This document shows positions 1 through 8,802 of a DNA stretch of 64,000 nucleotides, piece by piece. Where the stretch lies: NCBI GenBank assembly GCA_947496555.1, contig CANMDH010000006.1, forward strand, positions 62,001 through 126,000, in the 5' to 3' direction. Source of the stretch: an uncultured Aquimarina sp. GTDB lineage: Bacteria; Bacteroidota; Bacteroidia; Flavobacteriales; Flavobacteriaceae. Each line of letters opens with the position of its first letter. Position 1 is the first letter of the stretch. Under the pieces are notes generated by a model. The model searched no databases. It saw only the letters and a list, made by a program, of their open reading frames with translations, and was not told the origin of the DNA. Position numbers and translations under genes: made by a program.

Positions 1-716
1 CACATAGATTTTTCTTCACCGGATATTTTTTGCATTGTTTTTATTGTTCTTTGAATATCAGACAAAGAGTAATTTAGGTATTCTGCAATTGGTTTCCCGG
101 CTAATAGCCCTTTGGCAAGGGTTCCTCTTACCAATACGCCAATGTTATTTTTCTTCAATACGTCCAAACTTTCCTCTTCGGGTCTGCGATCGAGCAAGCT
201 ATATTGCATCATCACACTAGAAATATTAGATCTCTTGATATACTCTTTGATTACATTTGGGCGTATAGACGAAATCCCATAATATCGTATTTTCCCTTGC
301 TTTTTTAAAATTTCGAAGGCTTCAATAGTTTCATCAATAGGATCATCTATAGTTCCACCATGCAGTTGATACAAATCAATGTAATCTGTTTGTAAACGAC
401 GTAGACTTTCCTCTACCGATTTCAAGATATAGGATTTACTTGGATTCCAATCCCAACCACTTTTATCTGTACGCCATTGATTACCAACTTTGGTCCCAAT
501 GACAATATCTTTTCTATAGTTTTTTAGAGCCTTGCCAACCGTAGCTTCATTTTTACCATGATCATACAGGTCTGCAGTATCAAAAAAAGTGACTCCATGA
601 TCTATCGCTTTATGCATTAATTTTTCAGAATTTGTATCCTGATAATCCAAAGACATGCAGCCAAAGGATATTTCACTTACGATTAATTCTGAATTTCCAA
701 GCTGGCGATATTTCAT
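1..716 (-). CDS. Aldo/keto reductase (partial, 3' end outside window)
   Basis: The frame opens with ATG at 716 and stays open for 238 codons to the window edge, so the C-terminus is missing. It is a soluble NAD(P)H-dependent oxidoreductase of the aldo/keto reductase TIM-barrel family, which reduces aldehydes or ketones. The catalytic tetrad of the family is visible: Asp46 and Tyr51 in FDTADLYDHG, Lys76 in IGTKVG and His119 in YQLHGG. The N-terminus MKYRQLGNS and the motif YYGISSIRP are typical of the general bacterial subgroup. The physiological substrate cannot be told from the sequence. The gene runs in the same direction as the YraN-like gene, 35 bases away, so co-transcription is possible. 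Confidence 0.9.
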   Translation of the reverse strand, partial: MKYRQLGNSELIVSEISFGCMSLDYQDTNSEKLMHKAIDHGVTFFDTADLYDHGKNEATVGKALKNYRKDIVIGTKVGNQWRTDKSGWDWNPSKSYILKSVEESLRRLQTDYIDLYQLHGGTIDDPIDETIEAFEILKKQGKIRYYGISSIRPNVIKEYIKRSNISSVMMQYSLLDRRPEEESLDVLKKNNIGVLVRGTLAKGLLAGKPIAEYLNYSLSDIQRTIKTMQKISGEEKSM

Positions 717-751
717 CACTACCCAAGTTAAATTGAATCTAAAGATACCGC

Positions 752-1111
752 TCAGAAATGATAAAAAGCGTCCTCAAGATGTTCAATATTGGTTCCTAGT
801 TTATTTTTTATGATCGCAACGATATCAAACCGCACTTCGGCATCGAGATCATTTTCCTCAATATAGTTATTAATGGCTTTGACCAACGATTGTATTTGTT
901 TGGGCTTTACAAACTCCTGGGGATTACCAAATTCCGGAGTACTACGAGTCTTTACCTCGACAACCACAAGTATATCTTCAGTTTTGGCTATAATATCGAT
1001 TTCTGATTTTAGATAGCGATAATTTTTCTCTAAAATATCATATCCTTTTTTAAGTAAAAAATCGATCGCCAATTGTTCTCCTTTTTTACCAAGTGCGTTA
1101 TGCTCTGCCAT
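752..1111 (-). CDS. YraN/UPF0102 family nuclease-fold protein
   Basis: This 119-residue soluble protein has the normal length and sequence of the YraN (UPF0102) family, predicted to have a restriction-endonuclease-like fold. The PD-(D/E)xK-type residues are Asp39 in SEIDII and the Glu52-x-Lys54 pair in VVEVKTR. The family is widespread but its substrate is not established; a role in handling DNA or RNA ends is inferred from the fold only. The gene lies 2 bases from the LD-carboxypeptidase gene, which precedes it on the same strand, so the two are almost certainly one transcript. Confidence 0.88.
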   Translation of the reverse strand: MAEHNALGKKGEQLAIDFLLKKGYDILEKNYRYLKSEIDIIAKTEDILVVVEVKTRSTPEFGNPQEFVKPKQIQSLVKAINNYIEENDLDAEVRFDIVAIIKNKLGTNIEHLEDAFYHF

Positions 1112-1113
1112 TA

Positions 1114-2010
1114 TTAAATGTACTTAAATATAACTTCATCATTTTTTACTTCCAAAGAAACATCAGCGCCAAAAATAAGCGCTCGATTATCTTCGATATG
1201 CCCCATCGGAAAATTAAACGCTACCGGAAAATTATAGTCCTTTACGACATCTTGAATTATTCTTTTTGCTTTTTTCCCAAAAGGAATATTGTTATCATGC
1301 ATTTTGGTCATCCCACCAACAATTAATCCCTGTAAATTATCAAAATACCCATTTCGTTTTAAATTTTGGAGCATACGATCGATATGATATAAATACTCAT
1401 CAAGATCTTCAATACATAAAACCTTACCCGTAGTATCCAAGGATGATTTTGATCCGCATAACGAATACAACATTGATAAGTTTCCACCAACAAGTTGTCC
1501 AGTGCAACTCCCCAAAATATTCTTTTTTGAAGCAGGGATTGTATATTCGATTTTATTTCCGAAAATAACTTCTTTTAAAGAATCCATAGACGCTTTGGTG
1601 CCTTTATGAATATCAATAGGCATTGGCGCATGTATAGTATTGATCCCAAAATTATGAATATGCGAGTGCAATACAGTTATGTCTGAGTACCCGATGATCC
1701 ATTTTGGCTTCTTTTGAAAACCAGAAAAATCGATATCATCGATGATCCTAACCGTACCATATCCACCCCGTGCACACCAAATAGCTTTGATGTCATCATC
1801 ATCCAACAATTGTTGGAAATCCTCTCTTCGTGCTTGATCTGATCCAGCAAACTGGTGATCATGCATCCCAATTGTTGAACCTACAACAGGTCGCAAATCC
1901 CAGGTTTCAAGGAGATTAATTGCTTCTCTAATCTCTTTAAAATCAATCCTTCGGGCAGTAGAAACGATAGCTATTTTATCTCCAGGTTTAACAAAATTGG
2001 GGGTAAACAT
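1114..2010 (-). CDS. LD-carboxypeptidase (peptidase family S66)
   Basis: The 298-residue protein matches the LdcA/MccF serine peptidase family, which removes the terminal D-alanine from cytoplasmic muropeptide tetrapeptides during cell-wall recycling. The S66 triad is recognisable: Ser109 in GYSD, Glu201 in CIEDLDE and His271 in MGHIEDNRA. The N-terminal part contains ARGGYGTVRIID, part of the family's first domain. There is no signal peptide, which agrees with a cytoplasmic recycling enzyme. MccF-like immunity roles are also known in the family, but no microcin genes are nearby. It heads a two-gene unit with the YraN-like gene. Confidence 0.92.
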   Translation of the reverse strand: MFTPNFVKPGDKIAIVSTARRIDFKEIREAINLLETWDLRPVVGSTIGMHDHQFAGSDQARREDFQQLLDDDDIKAIWCARGGYGTVRIIDDIDFSGFQKKPKWIIGYSDITVLHSHIHNFGINTIHAPMPIDIHKGTKASMDSLKEVIFGNKIEYTIPASKKNILGSCTGQLVGGNLSMLYSLCGSKSSLDTTGKVLCIEDLDEYLYHIDRMLQNLKRNGYFDNLQGLIVGGMTKMHDNNIPFGKKAKRIIQDVVKDYNFPVAFNFPMGHIEDNRALIFGADVSLEVKNDEVIFKYI

Positions 2011-2110
2011 ATCTTAAATTTTCAAAATTATGATACTAATTAACAAAGACTTTCGTTATTATCTATTATATTGTGTTGAATTTGTCCCTCAACCCTACTA
2101 CAAAACTTTT

Positions 2111-3646
2111 ATGCCTATGATATCTGATACTTCATGTAATCTAGATTCTTTGGACGTCTATGTGCCTTCTCCAGAAAACCCATGGAATGTTACTAAGATA
2201 AATCATCTGTATCGCAGAATTGGTTTTGGAGCGTCCAAAACCGAGGTCTTGGCCGCCCTATCTCAAAATGATCCCTCTGCATTAGTTGATGCTCTTATCG
2301 ATCAAGCTGTTGCTCTCAATACGACTCCGCCACCTCTATGGGGATTTTGGAATCGTGATCAATTTGAAGCTGCCGAAGAAGCCAACCCCGACAATGATAC
2401 TGGTTTCTATCGCCGAGAAGGAAAAAATCAAATGATCAATGATTTGATTGTAAACAGAGTCAGAGAACGACTTACGCTGTTTTGGAGCAATCATTTCGTA
2501 ACCGAAGACGATACCTATCGAAGCCCTGCATATCAATCTCAATATTATAACCTTCTGCAAGTACATGCATTGGGAAATTTTAGAGATTTTGTATATGATA
2601 TTGGGATCTCTAATGCCATGCTAGTATATCTTAATGGTGATGAAAACATTAGAGACAGACCAAATGAGAATTATGCTAGAGAATTGTATGAACTTTTTAC
2701 ACTGGGTGTAGATAACGGGTATAATGAAGATGATATTCAGGAAACTGCAAAGGCCCTTACGGGATATGTAGATACTAATGATATCCCATGGGGAGATATA
2801 TTGTTTAATCCTGCCCAGTTTAGTAACGAAAGTAAAACTATTTTTGGACAGTCTGGAAACTGGACCTATGATGATGTAATTAATATCCTTTTCCAGGAAA
2901 GAGCTACTCAGGTAGCCACTTTTATATGTACAAAGCTATATGCCTATTTTGTAAGTGCAAGGTGCAATGAATCCATTGTTGCGCAGATGGCACAAACGTT
3001 TATCGACAATAATTTTCAGATTGCCCCTGTACTGCGTCAACTTTTTAAAAGTGAACACTTTTTTAATATAGAAGCTATTGGTGCTATCATCAAAAGCCCT
3101 TGTGACCTAATGATTTGTTTCTATAACGAATTAGGGTTTTCTTTATCTTCTACAGATATTAATGACTATATCAGAGGAACCGTTCGCGTCTTAGGGCAGG
3201 ATGTCTTAAATCCAATAGATGTTGAAGGCTGGCAAGGTGATGAAGACTGGATTAGTCCCGATTTGCTTATTGGTCGCTGGGAAAGTGCTCGTTTTTTAAT
3301 TAATCGAGCATGGAGCCAAAACCAACAACAGTTTAGAGACTTTGTGGTTGGATTACCCATAGGTACTAGTGCCGAAGGAAATCTTGACCCAAGCCTAAGT
3401 GGAGCAGAAGTAGACATAGTGGTCAGAGCCCTAGTGAATTACTTTTTCCCAAGAGGAATGCAAGATCCGGTGATTTTTAATGAAATTTCAGGTGTTTTCA
3501 AGGATATTGATGCCTTTCCACCTAGTTACTATGAACCCGATGCGGTAGACCCCGCTATCTGGCGATTAGATCGTACCGAAGTATCAGAACAACTTTTTGC
3601 TTTTCTGAACTTTATTGTAGACATCCCTGAATTTCAACTAAAATAA
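2111..3646 (+). CDS. DUF1800 domain-containing protein
   Basis: This is the first of a conserved pair: DUF1800 proteins are commonly encoded next to DUF1501 proteins in Bacteroidota, and here 7 bases separate them. The frame is open from an ATG at 2030, but the first 27 residues of that version are aromatic and unlike the family; I prefer the ATG at 2111, giving 511 residues that start just before the conserved PENPWNVTKINHLYRRIGFG. The block RLTLFWSNHFVT and the stretch NENYARELYELFTLG are family hallmarks. No convincing signal peptide is visible with either start. The biochemical function is unknown; a role with the secreted DUF1501 partner is inferred from context. Confidence 0.85.
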   Translation: MPMISDTSCNLDSLDVYVPSPENPWNVTKINHLYRRIGFGASKTEVLAALSQNDPSALVDALIDQAVALNTTPPPLWGFWNRDQFEAAEEANPDNDTGFYRREGKNQMINDLIVNRVRERLTLFWSNHFVTEDDTYRSPAYQSQYYNLLQVHALGNFRDFVYDIGISNAMLVYLNGDENIRDRPNENYARELYELFTLGVDNGYNEDDIQETAKALTGYVDTNDIPWGDILFNPAQFSNESKTIFGQSGNWTYDDVINILFQERATQVATFICTKLYAYFVSARCNESIVAQMAQTFIDNNFQIAPVLRQLFKSEHFFNIEAIGAIIKSPCDLMICFYNELGFSLSSTDINDYIRGTVRVLGQDVLNPIDVEGWQGDEDWISPDLLIGRWESARFLINRAWSQNQQQFRDFVVGLPIGTSAEGNLDPSLSGAEVDIVVRALVNYFFPRGMQDPVIFNEISGVFKDIDAFPPSYYEPDAVDPAIWRLDRTEVSEQLFAFLNFIVDIPEFQLK

Positions 3647-3653
3647 TACTGCT

Positions 3654-5291
3654 ATGTGCCAAACAAATCACAACCCTAATATAAAATTAGATAAAAAAGG
3701 TAATTGTAATACCGACGAACATAAAACATGGAACAGAAGGTCATTTTTACAAGCCCTGGGGCTTGTAGGTGGTGGATCGATGATGTTAGCAAATACGCCG
3801 CTTTCTGTATCCAAACCCACACCGCTATCCATTGCATTAAGTCAAAGTCAATCCGTAAATGAGAATATTCTTATTCTGGTAAGGTTACAAGGTGGTAATG
3901 ATGGTTTTAATACTATTATCCCCGTTTATGACTATGACGTATATGCTAATGCAAGACCATTGATACGCATACCACCTAGTGAATTTATTACGCTAGATGA
4001 TGATTATGCAATGCCAAAACCAATGAATAAACTCGAAAGAGTTTGGGGTGATGGTCAAATGAAAGTTGTGCATGGTGTTGGGTATGAAAACTCATCATTA
4101 TCCCATTTCAAAGGATCTGACATTTATGCCAACACCAATCTACAAGAAGATGATCGAACCGGTTTTATGGGCAGGTATTTTGGTGAAATTTATCCCGATT
4201 ATTTTTTCAATCCGCCACCAAGTCCACCTTCTATCCAGATTGGAAGTATAGGAAACTTGGTGTTTAAAGGACCTGAAAGTGATTATTCATTTGCCGTTTC
4301 AGATCCTAGAAGATTGCTTCAAATTATAGAAAACGAAACCTTCTATAATCTCGATGGGGTTAATGAGGATTGTGCGTATGGTGATAAATTAAGATTTCTT
4401 AGAGAAGCTACCAATACAACTTTCGATTATGCAGACGTGATCAGTGCTGCCTATGAAAGATCAACAGACTTTGGGGGATATCTGGATGACAGTCTTGGAA
4501 GACAGTTTAGTATTATTTCAAGATTAATTAAAGGAGGCCTGGGAACCAAAGTGTATTTGGTAACGTTGGGAGGTTTTGATACCCATAACAACCAAACCCA
4601 AAGACATCAGGTACTGCTCAATTCATTTTCTGAAGCTATTAGCACTTTCTATGCTGATCTAACTGCGGCTGGTTGGGATGACAAAGTATTGTCAATGACC
4701 ATGTCTGAATTTGGTAGAAGATTTAGAGAAAATGGATCTCTGGGAACCGATCATGGTACTGCGGCACCAACGATGTTTTTTGGAACCGGCCTTAACGGAA
4801 GTGGTTTTGCAGGAGAGCACCCGGATTTAAATAATCTAACTCGTGGCGGAAATGTTACAAACACCACAGACTTTAGACAGGTTTATGCCACCGTTATGAA
4901 AGATTGGTTATGTATTGATGAAGATTTGGTAGGTAGAGCGCTATTGGATACCAATGGGGGACCTTTTGAATCGTTAAATCTTGGATTTAACTGCTCAGGC
5001 ACCAATCCTAATATACCAACAGATGGAGAAAGTCTAACACATATCCCAACCTATAATGATAGTCAGACCATTATTAATATCGTAAGCCCACAAACGACAC
5101 ATATTGATGTGGCTTTATATAATGTGGTAGGTCAAAAAGTAGCGACGTTAGCAAACGAAATGTTGATGGAAGGAGTTGACATGAGAATAAATGTAAAAGA
5201 ATCTGCAAATACGAGATTAAGTACTGGACCATACGTATATCAGATTAGAACAAATAATGGCGATTATAGCAAATCAATTATAATCTCTTAG
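3654..5291 (+). CDS. DUF1501 protein with Tat-like leader and T9SS C-terminal sorting domain
   Basis: The 545-residue protein has a twin-arginine-like leader (Arg28-Arg29 in NRRSFLQALG, then a glycine-rich hydrophobic stretch), a DUF1501 core and a C-terminal beta domain from about residue 460. DUF1501 is related to sulfatase/alkaline phosphatase folds; motifs such as GGNDGFN, LGGFDTH and TMSEFGRR fit. The last about 60 residues (YNVVGQKVA, then TGPYVYQI) are a type A sorting domain of the type IX secretion system, so the product is probably secreted or surface bound. Its activity is not known. It follows the DUF1800 gene closely and is followed by a hairpin terminator. Confidence 0.9.
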   Translation: MCQTNHNPNIKLDKKGNCNTDEHKTWNRRSFLQALGLVGGGSMMLANTPLSVSKPTPLSIALSQSQSVNENILILVRLQGGNDGFNTIIPVYDYDVYANARPLIRIPPSEFITLDDDYAMPKPMNKLERVWGDGQMKVVHGVGYENSSLSHFKGSDIYANTNLQEDDRTGFMGRYFGEIYPDYFFNPPPSPPSIQIGSIGNLVFKGPESDYSFAVSDPRRLLQIIENETFYNLDGVNEDCAYGDKLRFLREATNTTFDYADVISAAYERSTDFGGYLDDSLGRQFSIISRLIKGGLGTKVYLVTLGGFDTHNNQTQRHQVLLNSFSEAISTFYADLTAAGWDDKVLSMTMSEFGRRFRENGSLGTDHGTAAPTMFFGTGLNGSGFAGEHPDLNNLTRGGNVTNTTDFRQVYATVMKDWLCIDEDLVGRALLDTNGGPFESLNLGFNCSGTNPNIPTDGESLTHIPTYNDSQTIINIVSPQTTHIDVALYNVVGQKVATLANEMLMEGVDMRINVKESANTRLSTGPYVYQIRTNNGDYSKSIIIS

Positions 5292-5304
5292 ATTAGTTAA
5301 TAAT

Positions 5305-5367
5305 ATAACCACTAGAAAATCCCTAAATATTTGGGTGAACTAGTGGTTATGTTTTGTAGCTGTTTTT
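5305..5367 (+). terminator. Rho-independent terminator after the DUF1800/DUF1501 pair
   Basis: A perfect 11-bp inverted repeat (5305-5315 pairing with 5340-5350) encloses a smaller, nearly perfect hairpin at about 5321-5335, and a T-rich stretch follows. It sits 13 bases past the DUF1501 stop codon and before metG. The outer stem alone has only moderate GC content. Confidence 0.6.
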
Positions 5368-5369
5368 AT

Positions 5370-5377
5370 TACCTTTG
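5370..5377 (+). promoter_or_regulatory. Possible -7 element upstream of metG
   Basis: TACCTTTG matches the Bacteroidota -7 consensus TAnnTTTG exactly and lies 20 bases before the metG ATG. No TTG is found at the usual distance upstream, so this is only a weak promoter call. It does argue against the GTG at 5377 as a start codon. Confidence 0.35.
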
Positions 5378-5397
5378 TGCCTTTATTTTTAAGGATT

Positions 5398-7464
5398 ATG
5401 AGCACCAAGGGAAGATATACCATTACAGCAGCATTACCATATACAAATGGGCCTATTCATATAGGTCACCTGGCAGGAGTTTACGTACCTGCCGATATTT
5501 ATTCGCGCTATCTTAGAATTACTGGCAATGATGTTGCATTTATTTGTGGTAGTGATGAGCACGGTGCTGCTATACCAATGCGCGCCAAAAAAGAAGGTGT
5601 ATCTCCGCAAGTAATTATCGATAAGTATCATACGATTATCAAAAAATCTTTTGAAAGTTTTGGAATTTCATTTGATAATTACTCCAGAACCTCTGCTCCT
5701 ATTCATCACGAAACGGCCTCAGAGTTTTTTAAGAAACTTTATGAAGATGGTAAGTTTATTGAAGAGACTTCAGAGCAATTATATGATCCGGAAGCCGAAC
5801 AGTTTCTTGCCGATCGTTTCGTAATTGGTACATGCCCAAAATGTGGAAATGAAGAAGCCTACGGGGATCAATGCGAAAACTGTGGCAGCTCTCTTAATGC
5901 TACTGATCTTATTAATCCTAAATCCACAATTTCTGGTGCAAAACCAATATTAAAGAAAACTAAACATTGGTACTTGCCTTTGGATCAATACGAAGGTTTT
6001 TTAAAAGAATGGATTCTAAAAGGACATAAAAAAGATTGGAAAACCAATGTATATGGTCAGATCAAATCATGGGTAGATGATGGATTACGTCCAAGAGCAG
6101 TAACTCGAGATCTGGACTGGGGAATTCCGGTTCCTGTAGAAGGTGCAGAAGGTAAAGTCCTATATGTATGGTTTGATGCACCTATCGGATACATTTCTTC
6201 TACCAAAGAGTGGGCAGCAAGAGAAGGAAAAGATTGGGAGCCTTATTGGAAAGATAAAGACACCAAGTTGATTCATTTTATTGGAAAAGATAATATCGTT
6301 TTTCACTGTATTATTTTCCCAAGCATGCTAAAAGCCGATGGCAGTTATGTACTACCAGAAAATGTGCCGGCCAATGAATTTTTAAATTTAGAAGGCAATA
6401 AGCTTTCTACCTCCAAAAACTGGGCAGTTTGGTTGCATGAATATTTAGAAGAGTTTCCTGACAAGCAGGATGTGCTACGTTATGTACTTACAGCCAATGC
6501 ACCCGAAACCAAAGACAATGATTTTACATGGAGTGATTTTCAAGCTCGTAATAACAACGAATTGGTAGCTGTTTTTGGTAATTTTATTAACCGCGTAGTG
6601 GTGCTTACCAACAAATACTACAATGGTATTGTTCCTACTCCTGGGAACTTCTCTGAAGTTGATCAAAAAATAGTAGCCGAGCTTAAGGCCTACCCGGCAG
6701 TGATTTCAAGCTCTATCGAGCGATATAGATTTAGAGAAGCAAGCCAGGAACTAATGAATGTGGCTAGATTAGGGAATAAATACTTGGCGGACGAGGAACC
6801 TTGGAAAACCATCAAAACCGACAAAGAACGTACAAAAACGGTAATGTTTGTCGCTTTGCAAATTGCTTCTGCATTGGCTACATTATCTGAACCATTTTTA
6901 CCCTTTACTAGTACTAAGTTGAAATCAATCCTCTGTCATTCCAGACTTGATCTGGAATCCACTTGGAATGAAATTGCTTCAAAAGAAGTACTACTTCCAG
7001 CAGGACACCAAATAGAAAAAGGAGAATTGTTATTTTCTAAAATTGAAGATACTGAAATTCAAAAACAACTAGATAAATTGGAAGCTACCAAAAAAGCTAA
7101 CGAAGCCGAAAATAAAACCGTAGAACCGCAAAAGGACATGGCAACTTTTGAAGACTTTACCAAACTGGATATTAGAGTAGGGACAATCGTTGAAGCCGAA
7201 AAAATGCCAAAAGCCAAAAAGTTATTGGTACTTAAGGTAGATACAGGAATCAACACCAGAACGATCGTTTCAGGTATTGCAGAATACTTTACTCCCGAAG
7301 AAGTAGTAGGTAAAAAAGTAACTGTTTTGGTAAATCTTGCCCCCAGAAAACTGCGTGGTGTAGAAAGTGAGGGTATGATCCTTATGACAGAGACACCTGA
7401 AGGTAAATTGGTATTCCTTAATCCAGATGAGGAAGGGGTGAATCCTGGGGCTATAGTAAGTTAA
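5398..7464 (+). CDS. metG: Methionine--tRNA ligase
   Basis: MetG charges tRNA-Met for translation initiation and elongation in the cytoplasm. I start at ATG 5398 ([15 protein letters not shown]), not at the in-frame GTG 5377, because the family N-terminus begins there. The 688 residues show the class I signature HIGH at 21-24, a zinc knuckle with Cys146, Cys149, Cys159 and Cys162, the second signature KLSTS at 335-339, an anticodon-binding helical domain and a C-terminal tRNA-binding (Arc1p/EMAP-like) domain from about residue 581. Residues about 513-526 are encoded by a palindromic repeat-like insert in the linker between the last two domains (see findings). It is followed after 6 bases by the deacetylase gene. 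Confidence 0.97.
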   Translation: MSTKGRYTITAALPYTNGPIHIGHLAGVYVPADIYSRYLRITGNDVAFICGSDEHGAAIPMRAKKEGVSPQVIIDKYHTIIKKSFESFGISFDNYSRTSAPIHHETASEFFKKLYEDGKFIEETSEQLYDPEAEQFLADRFVIGTCPKCGNEEAYGDQCENCGSSLNATDLINPKSTISGAKPILKKTKHWYLPLDQYEGFLKEWILKGHKKDWKTNVYGQIKSWVDDGLRPRAVTRDLDWGIPVPVEGAEGKVLYVWFDAPIGYISSTKEWAAREGKDWEPYWKDKDTKLIHFIGKDNIVFHCIIFPSMLKADGSYVLPENVPANEFLNLEGNKLSTSKNWAVWLHEYLEEFPDKQDVLRYVLTANAPETKDNDFTWSDFQARNNNELVAVFGNFINRVVVLTNKYYNGIVPTPGNFSEVDQKIVAELKAYPAVISSSIERYRFREASQELMNVARLGNKYLADEEPWKTIKTDKERTKTVMFVALQIASALATLSEPFLPFTSTKLKSILCHSRLDLESTWNEIASKEVLLPAGHQIEKGELLFSKIEDTEIQKQLDKLEATKKANEAENKTVEPQKDMATFEDFTKLDIRVGTIVEAEKMPKAKKLLVLKVDTGINTRTIVSGIAEYFTPEEVVGKKVTVLVNLAPRKLRGVESEGMILMTETPEGKLVFLNPDEEGVNPGAIVS
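6935..6971. repeat. Palindromic repeat lying in frame inside metG
   Basis: A perfect 8-bp stem (6938-6945 with 6951-6958) encloses a 5-base loop CTTGA. The 8 bases TCATTCCA at 6936-6943 are repeated in inverse orientation at 6964-6971, so the unit is doubly palindromic. It adds codons C513 to E526 to MetG without breaking the frame. The TGTCA-stem-CTTG-stem design is shared with the intergenic element at 28653-28739. Confidence 0.65.
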
Positions 7465-7470
7465 ACCCAA

Positions 7471-8373
7471 ATGCTCAAAATAGCATACCATACCATCTAC
7501 ACACACCCATTGCCCGATGGGCATCGGTTCCCGATGATCAAATATGAGTTGTTACCCAAACAACTTATACATGAGGGTACCTGCATTGATGATAATTTCT
7601 TTACTCCAAATATTCCCGATATGTCCCCTATTTTGGCCGTACATACCGAAGAGTATTGTAAAAGCTTACAAGAGCTCTCTTTGGACCCCAAAGCAGCTCG
7701 AAAAATTGGGTTTCCGTTATCAAAGGAATTAGTTGACCGTGAAGTAATCATTGCAGATGGTACCATAAAAGCTTCAGAATATGCAATTGAGAATGGAATA
7801 GCAATGAATATTGCAGGAGGAACGCATCACGCCTATACCGATCGCGGTGAAGCCTTTTGCCTGCTTAATGACCAGGCCATCGGAGCTCATTATTTATTAC
7901 AAAATGGCTTGGCAAAAAAGATTTTAATTATTGATCTAGATGTGCATCAAGGCAATGGCACTGCTAAGATTTTTGAAGATGATACTACTGTCTTTACCTT
8001 TTCGATGCATGGCGCAAATAATTACCCGTTCAAAAAAGAAAAATCTGATCTGGATATAGAACTCTCTAATCGTACCAATGATGAAGAGTATCTAAAAATC
8101 CTGAAGAACAACCTTCCAAAACTCATCAAAGATCAAAAACCTGATTTTATCTATTATTTGTGTGGTGTTGACATATTGACTACCGACAAACTCGGAAAAT
8201 TGGGTTGTACCGTTGCCGGTTGCAAGGAACGGGATCGCTTTGTACTACAAACTTGCAAAGATCTTGATATCCCGGTGATGTGCTCTATGGGTGGTGGCTA
8301 TTCTCCGGACATCAAAATTATTGTAGATGCCCATGCGAATACCTTCAGGCTGGCACAGGATATTTTCTTCTAA
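7471..8373 (+). CDS. Histone deacetylase family (acetoin-utilization-type) deacetylase
   Basis: The 300-residue protein belongs to the bacterial HDAC/AcuC/APAH superfamily, zinc hydrolases that remove acyl groups from lysines or polyamines. Active-site features are present: tandem His119-His120 in GGTHHAY, and the metal ligands Asp157 and His159 in DLDVHQGNGT and Asp234 in CGVDIL. The closing SMGGGYS loop is also typical. The length is that of the compact bacterial forms. There is no signal peptide. It starts 6 bases after metG and is probably co-transcribed. The substrate cannot be inferred. Confidence 0.9.
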   Translation: MLKIAYHTIYTHPLPDGHRFPMIKYELLPKQLIHEGTCIDDNFFTPNIPDMSPILAVHTEEYCKSLQELSLDPKAARKIGFPLSKELVDREVIIADGTIKASEYAIENGIAMNIAGGTHHAYTDRGEAFCLLNDQAIGAHYLLQNGLAKKILIIDLDVHQGNGTAKIFEDDTTVFTFSMHGANNYPFKKEKSDLDIELSNRTNDEEYLKILKNNLPKLIKDQKPDFIYYLCGVDILTTDKLGKLGCTVAGCKERDRFVLQTCKDLDIPVMCSMGGGYSPDIKIIVDAHANTFRLAQDIFF

Positions 8374-8435
8374 TCATCATTAATCATTTGTAAACGGATA
8401 TTTATTGTATATTCGAAATTCAAATATTTAATTAA

Positions 8436-8786
8436 ATGCAAAAAGAATGTCCCGTATGTGGTGATAAGATTATCGGTCGTGCAGATAAAAAATTCTGCAG
8501 CGATTACTGCCGTAATGCTTATAACAATCAACTTAATAAGGATAGTAAAAACTTGGTTCGTAATATCAATAATTTGTTACGTAAAAACTACCGTATCCTT
8601 AGCGAGCTAAACCCAAAAGATAAAACCAAAACCACCAAAACAAAGTTAATCGCAAAAGGGTTTGATTTTCAGCATTTCACTAGCATTTATGTTACAAAAA
8701 CAGGTAATACTTACTATTTCGTATACGATCAGGGTTATTTACCATTAGAAAATGAGTTTTATGCCCTGGTAAAAAGAAATAGTTAA
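8436..8786 (+). CDS. Small zinc-ribbon protein, conserved type, function unknown
   Basis: This 116-residue protein begins with a treble-clef-like zinc ribbon: Cys5 and Cys8 in CPVCG, then Cys21 and Cys25 in FCSDYCRNAYN. A basic helical region follows (residues about 30-75), then a small beta-rich end that includes YYFVYDQGYL. I recognise the ribbon type but no characterised homologue; nucleic-acid binding or ribosome association is an inference from the basic composition. It sits 62 bases after the deacetylase gene and 16 bases before the GIDE-like gene. Confidence 0.75.
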   Translation: MQKECPVCGDKIIGRADKKFCSDYCRNAYNNQLNKDSKNLVRNINNLLRKNYRILSELNPKDKTKTTKTKLIAKGFDFQHFTSIYVTKTGNTYYFVYDQGYLPLENEFYALVKRNS

Positions 8787-8802
8787 AAAATACACACCAA
8801 AA

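Noticed and set aside
2030-2110. N-terminal 27 residues of the longer DUF1800 frame
   Set aside because: They are aromatic, show no signal-peptide structure and precede the point where family similarity starts; ATG 2111 is preferred.
5377-5397. GTG start of metG
   Set aside because: It overlaps the exact -7 box, and the conserved N-terminus begins at ATG 5398.
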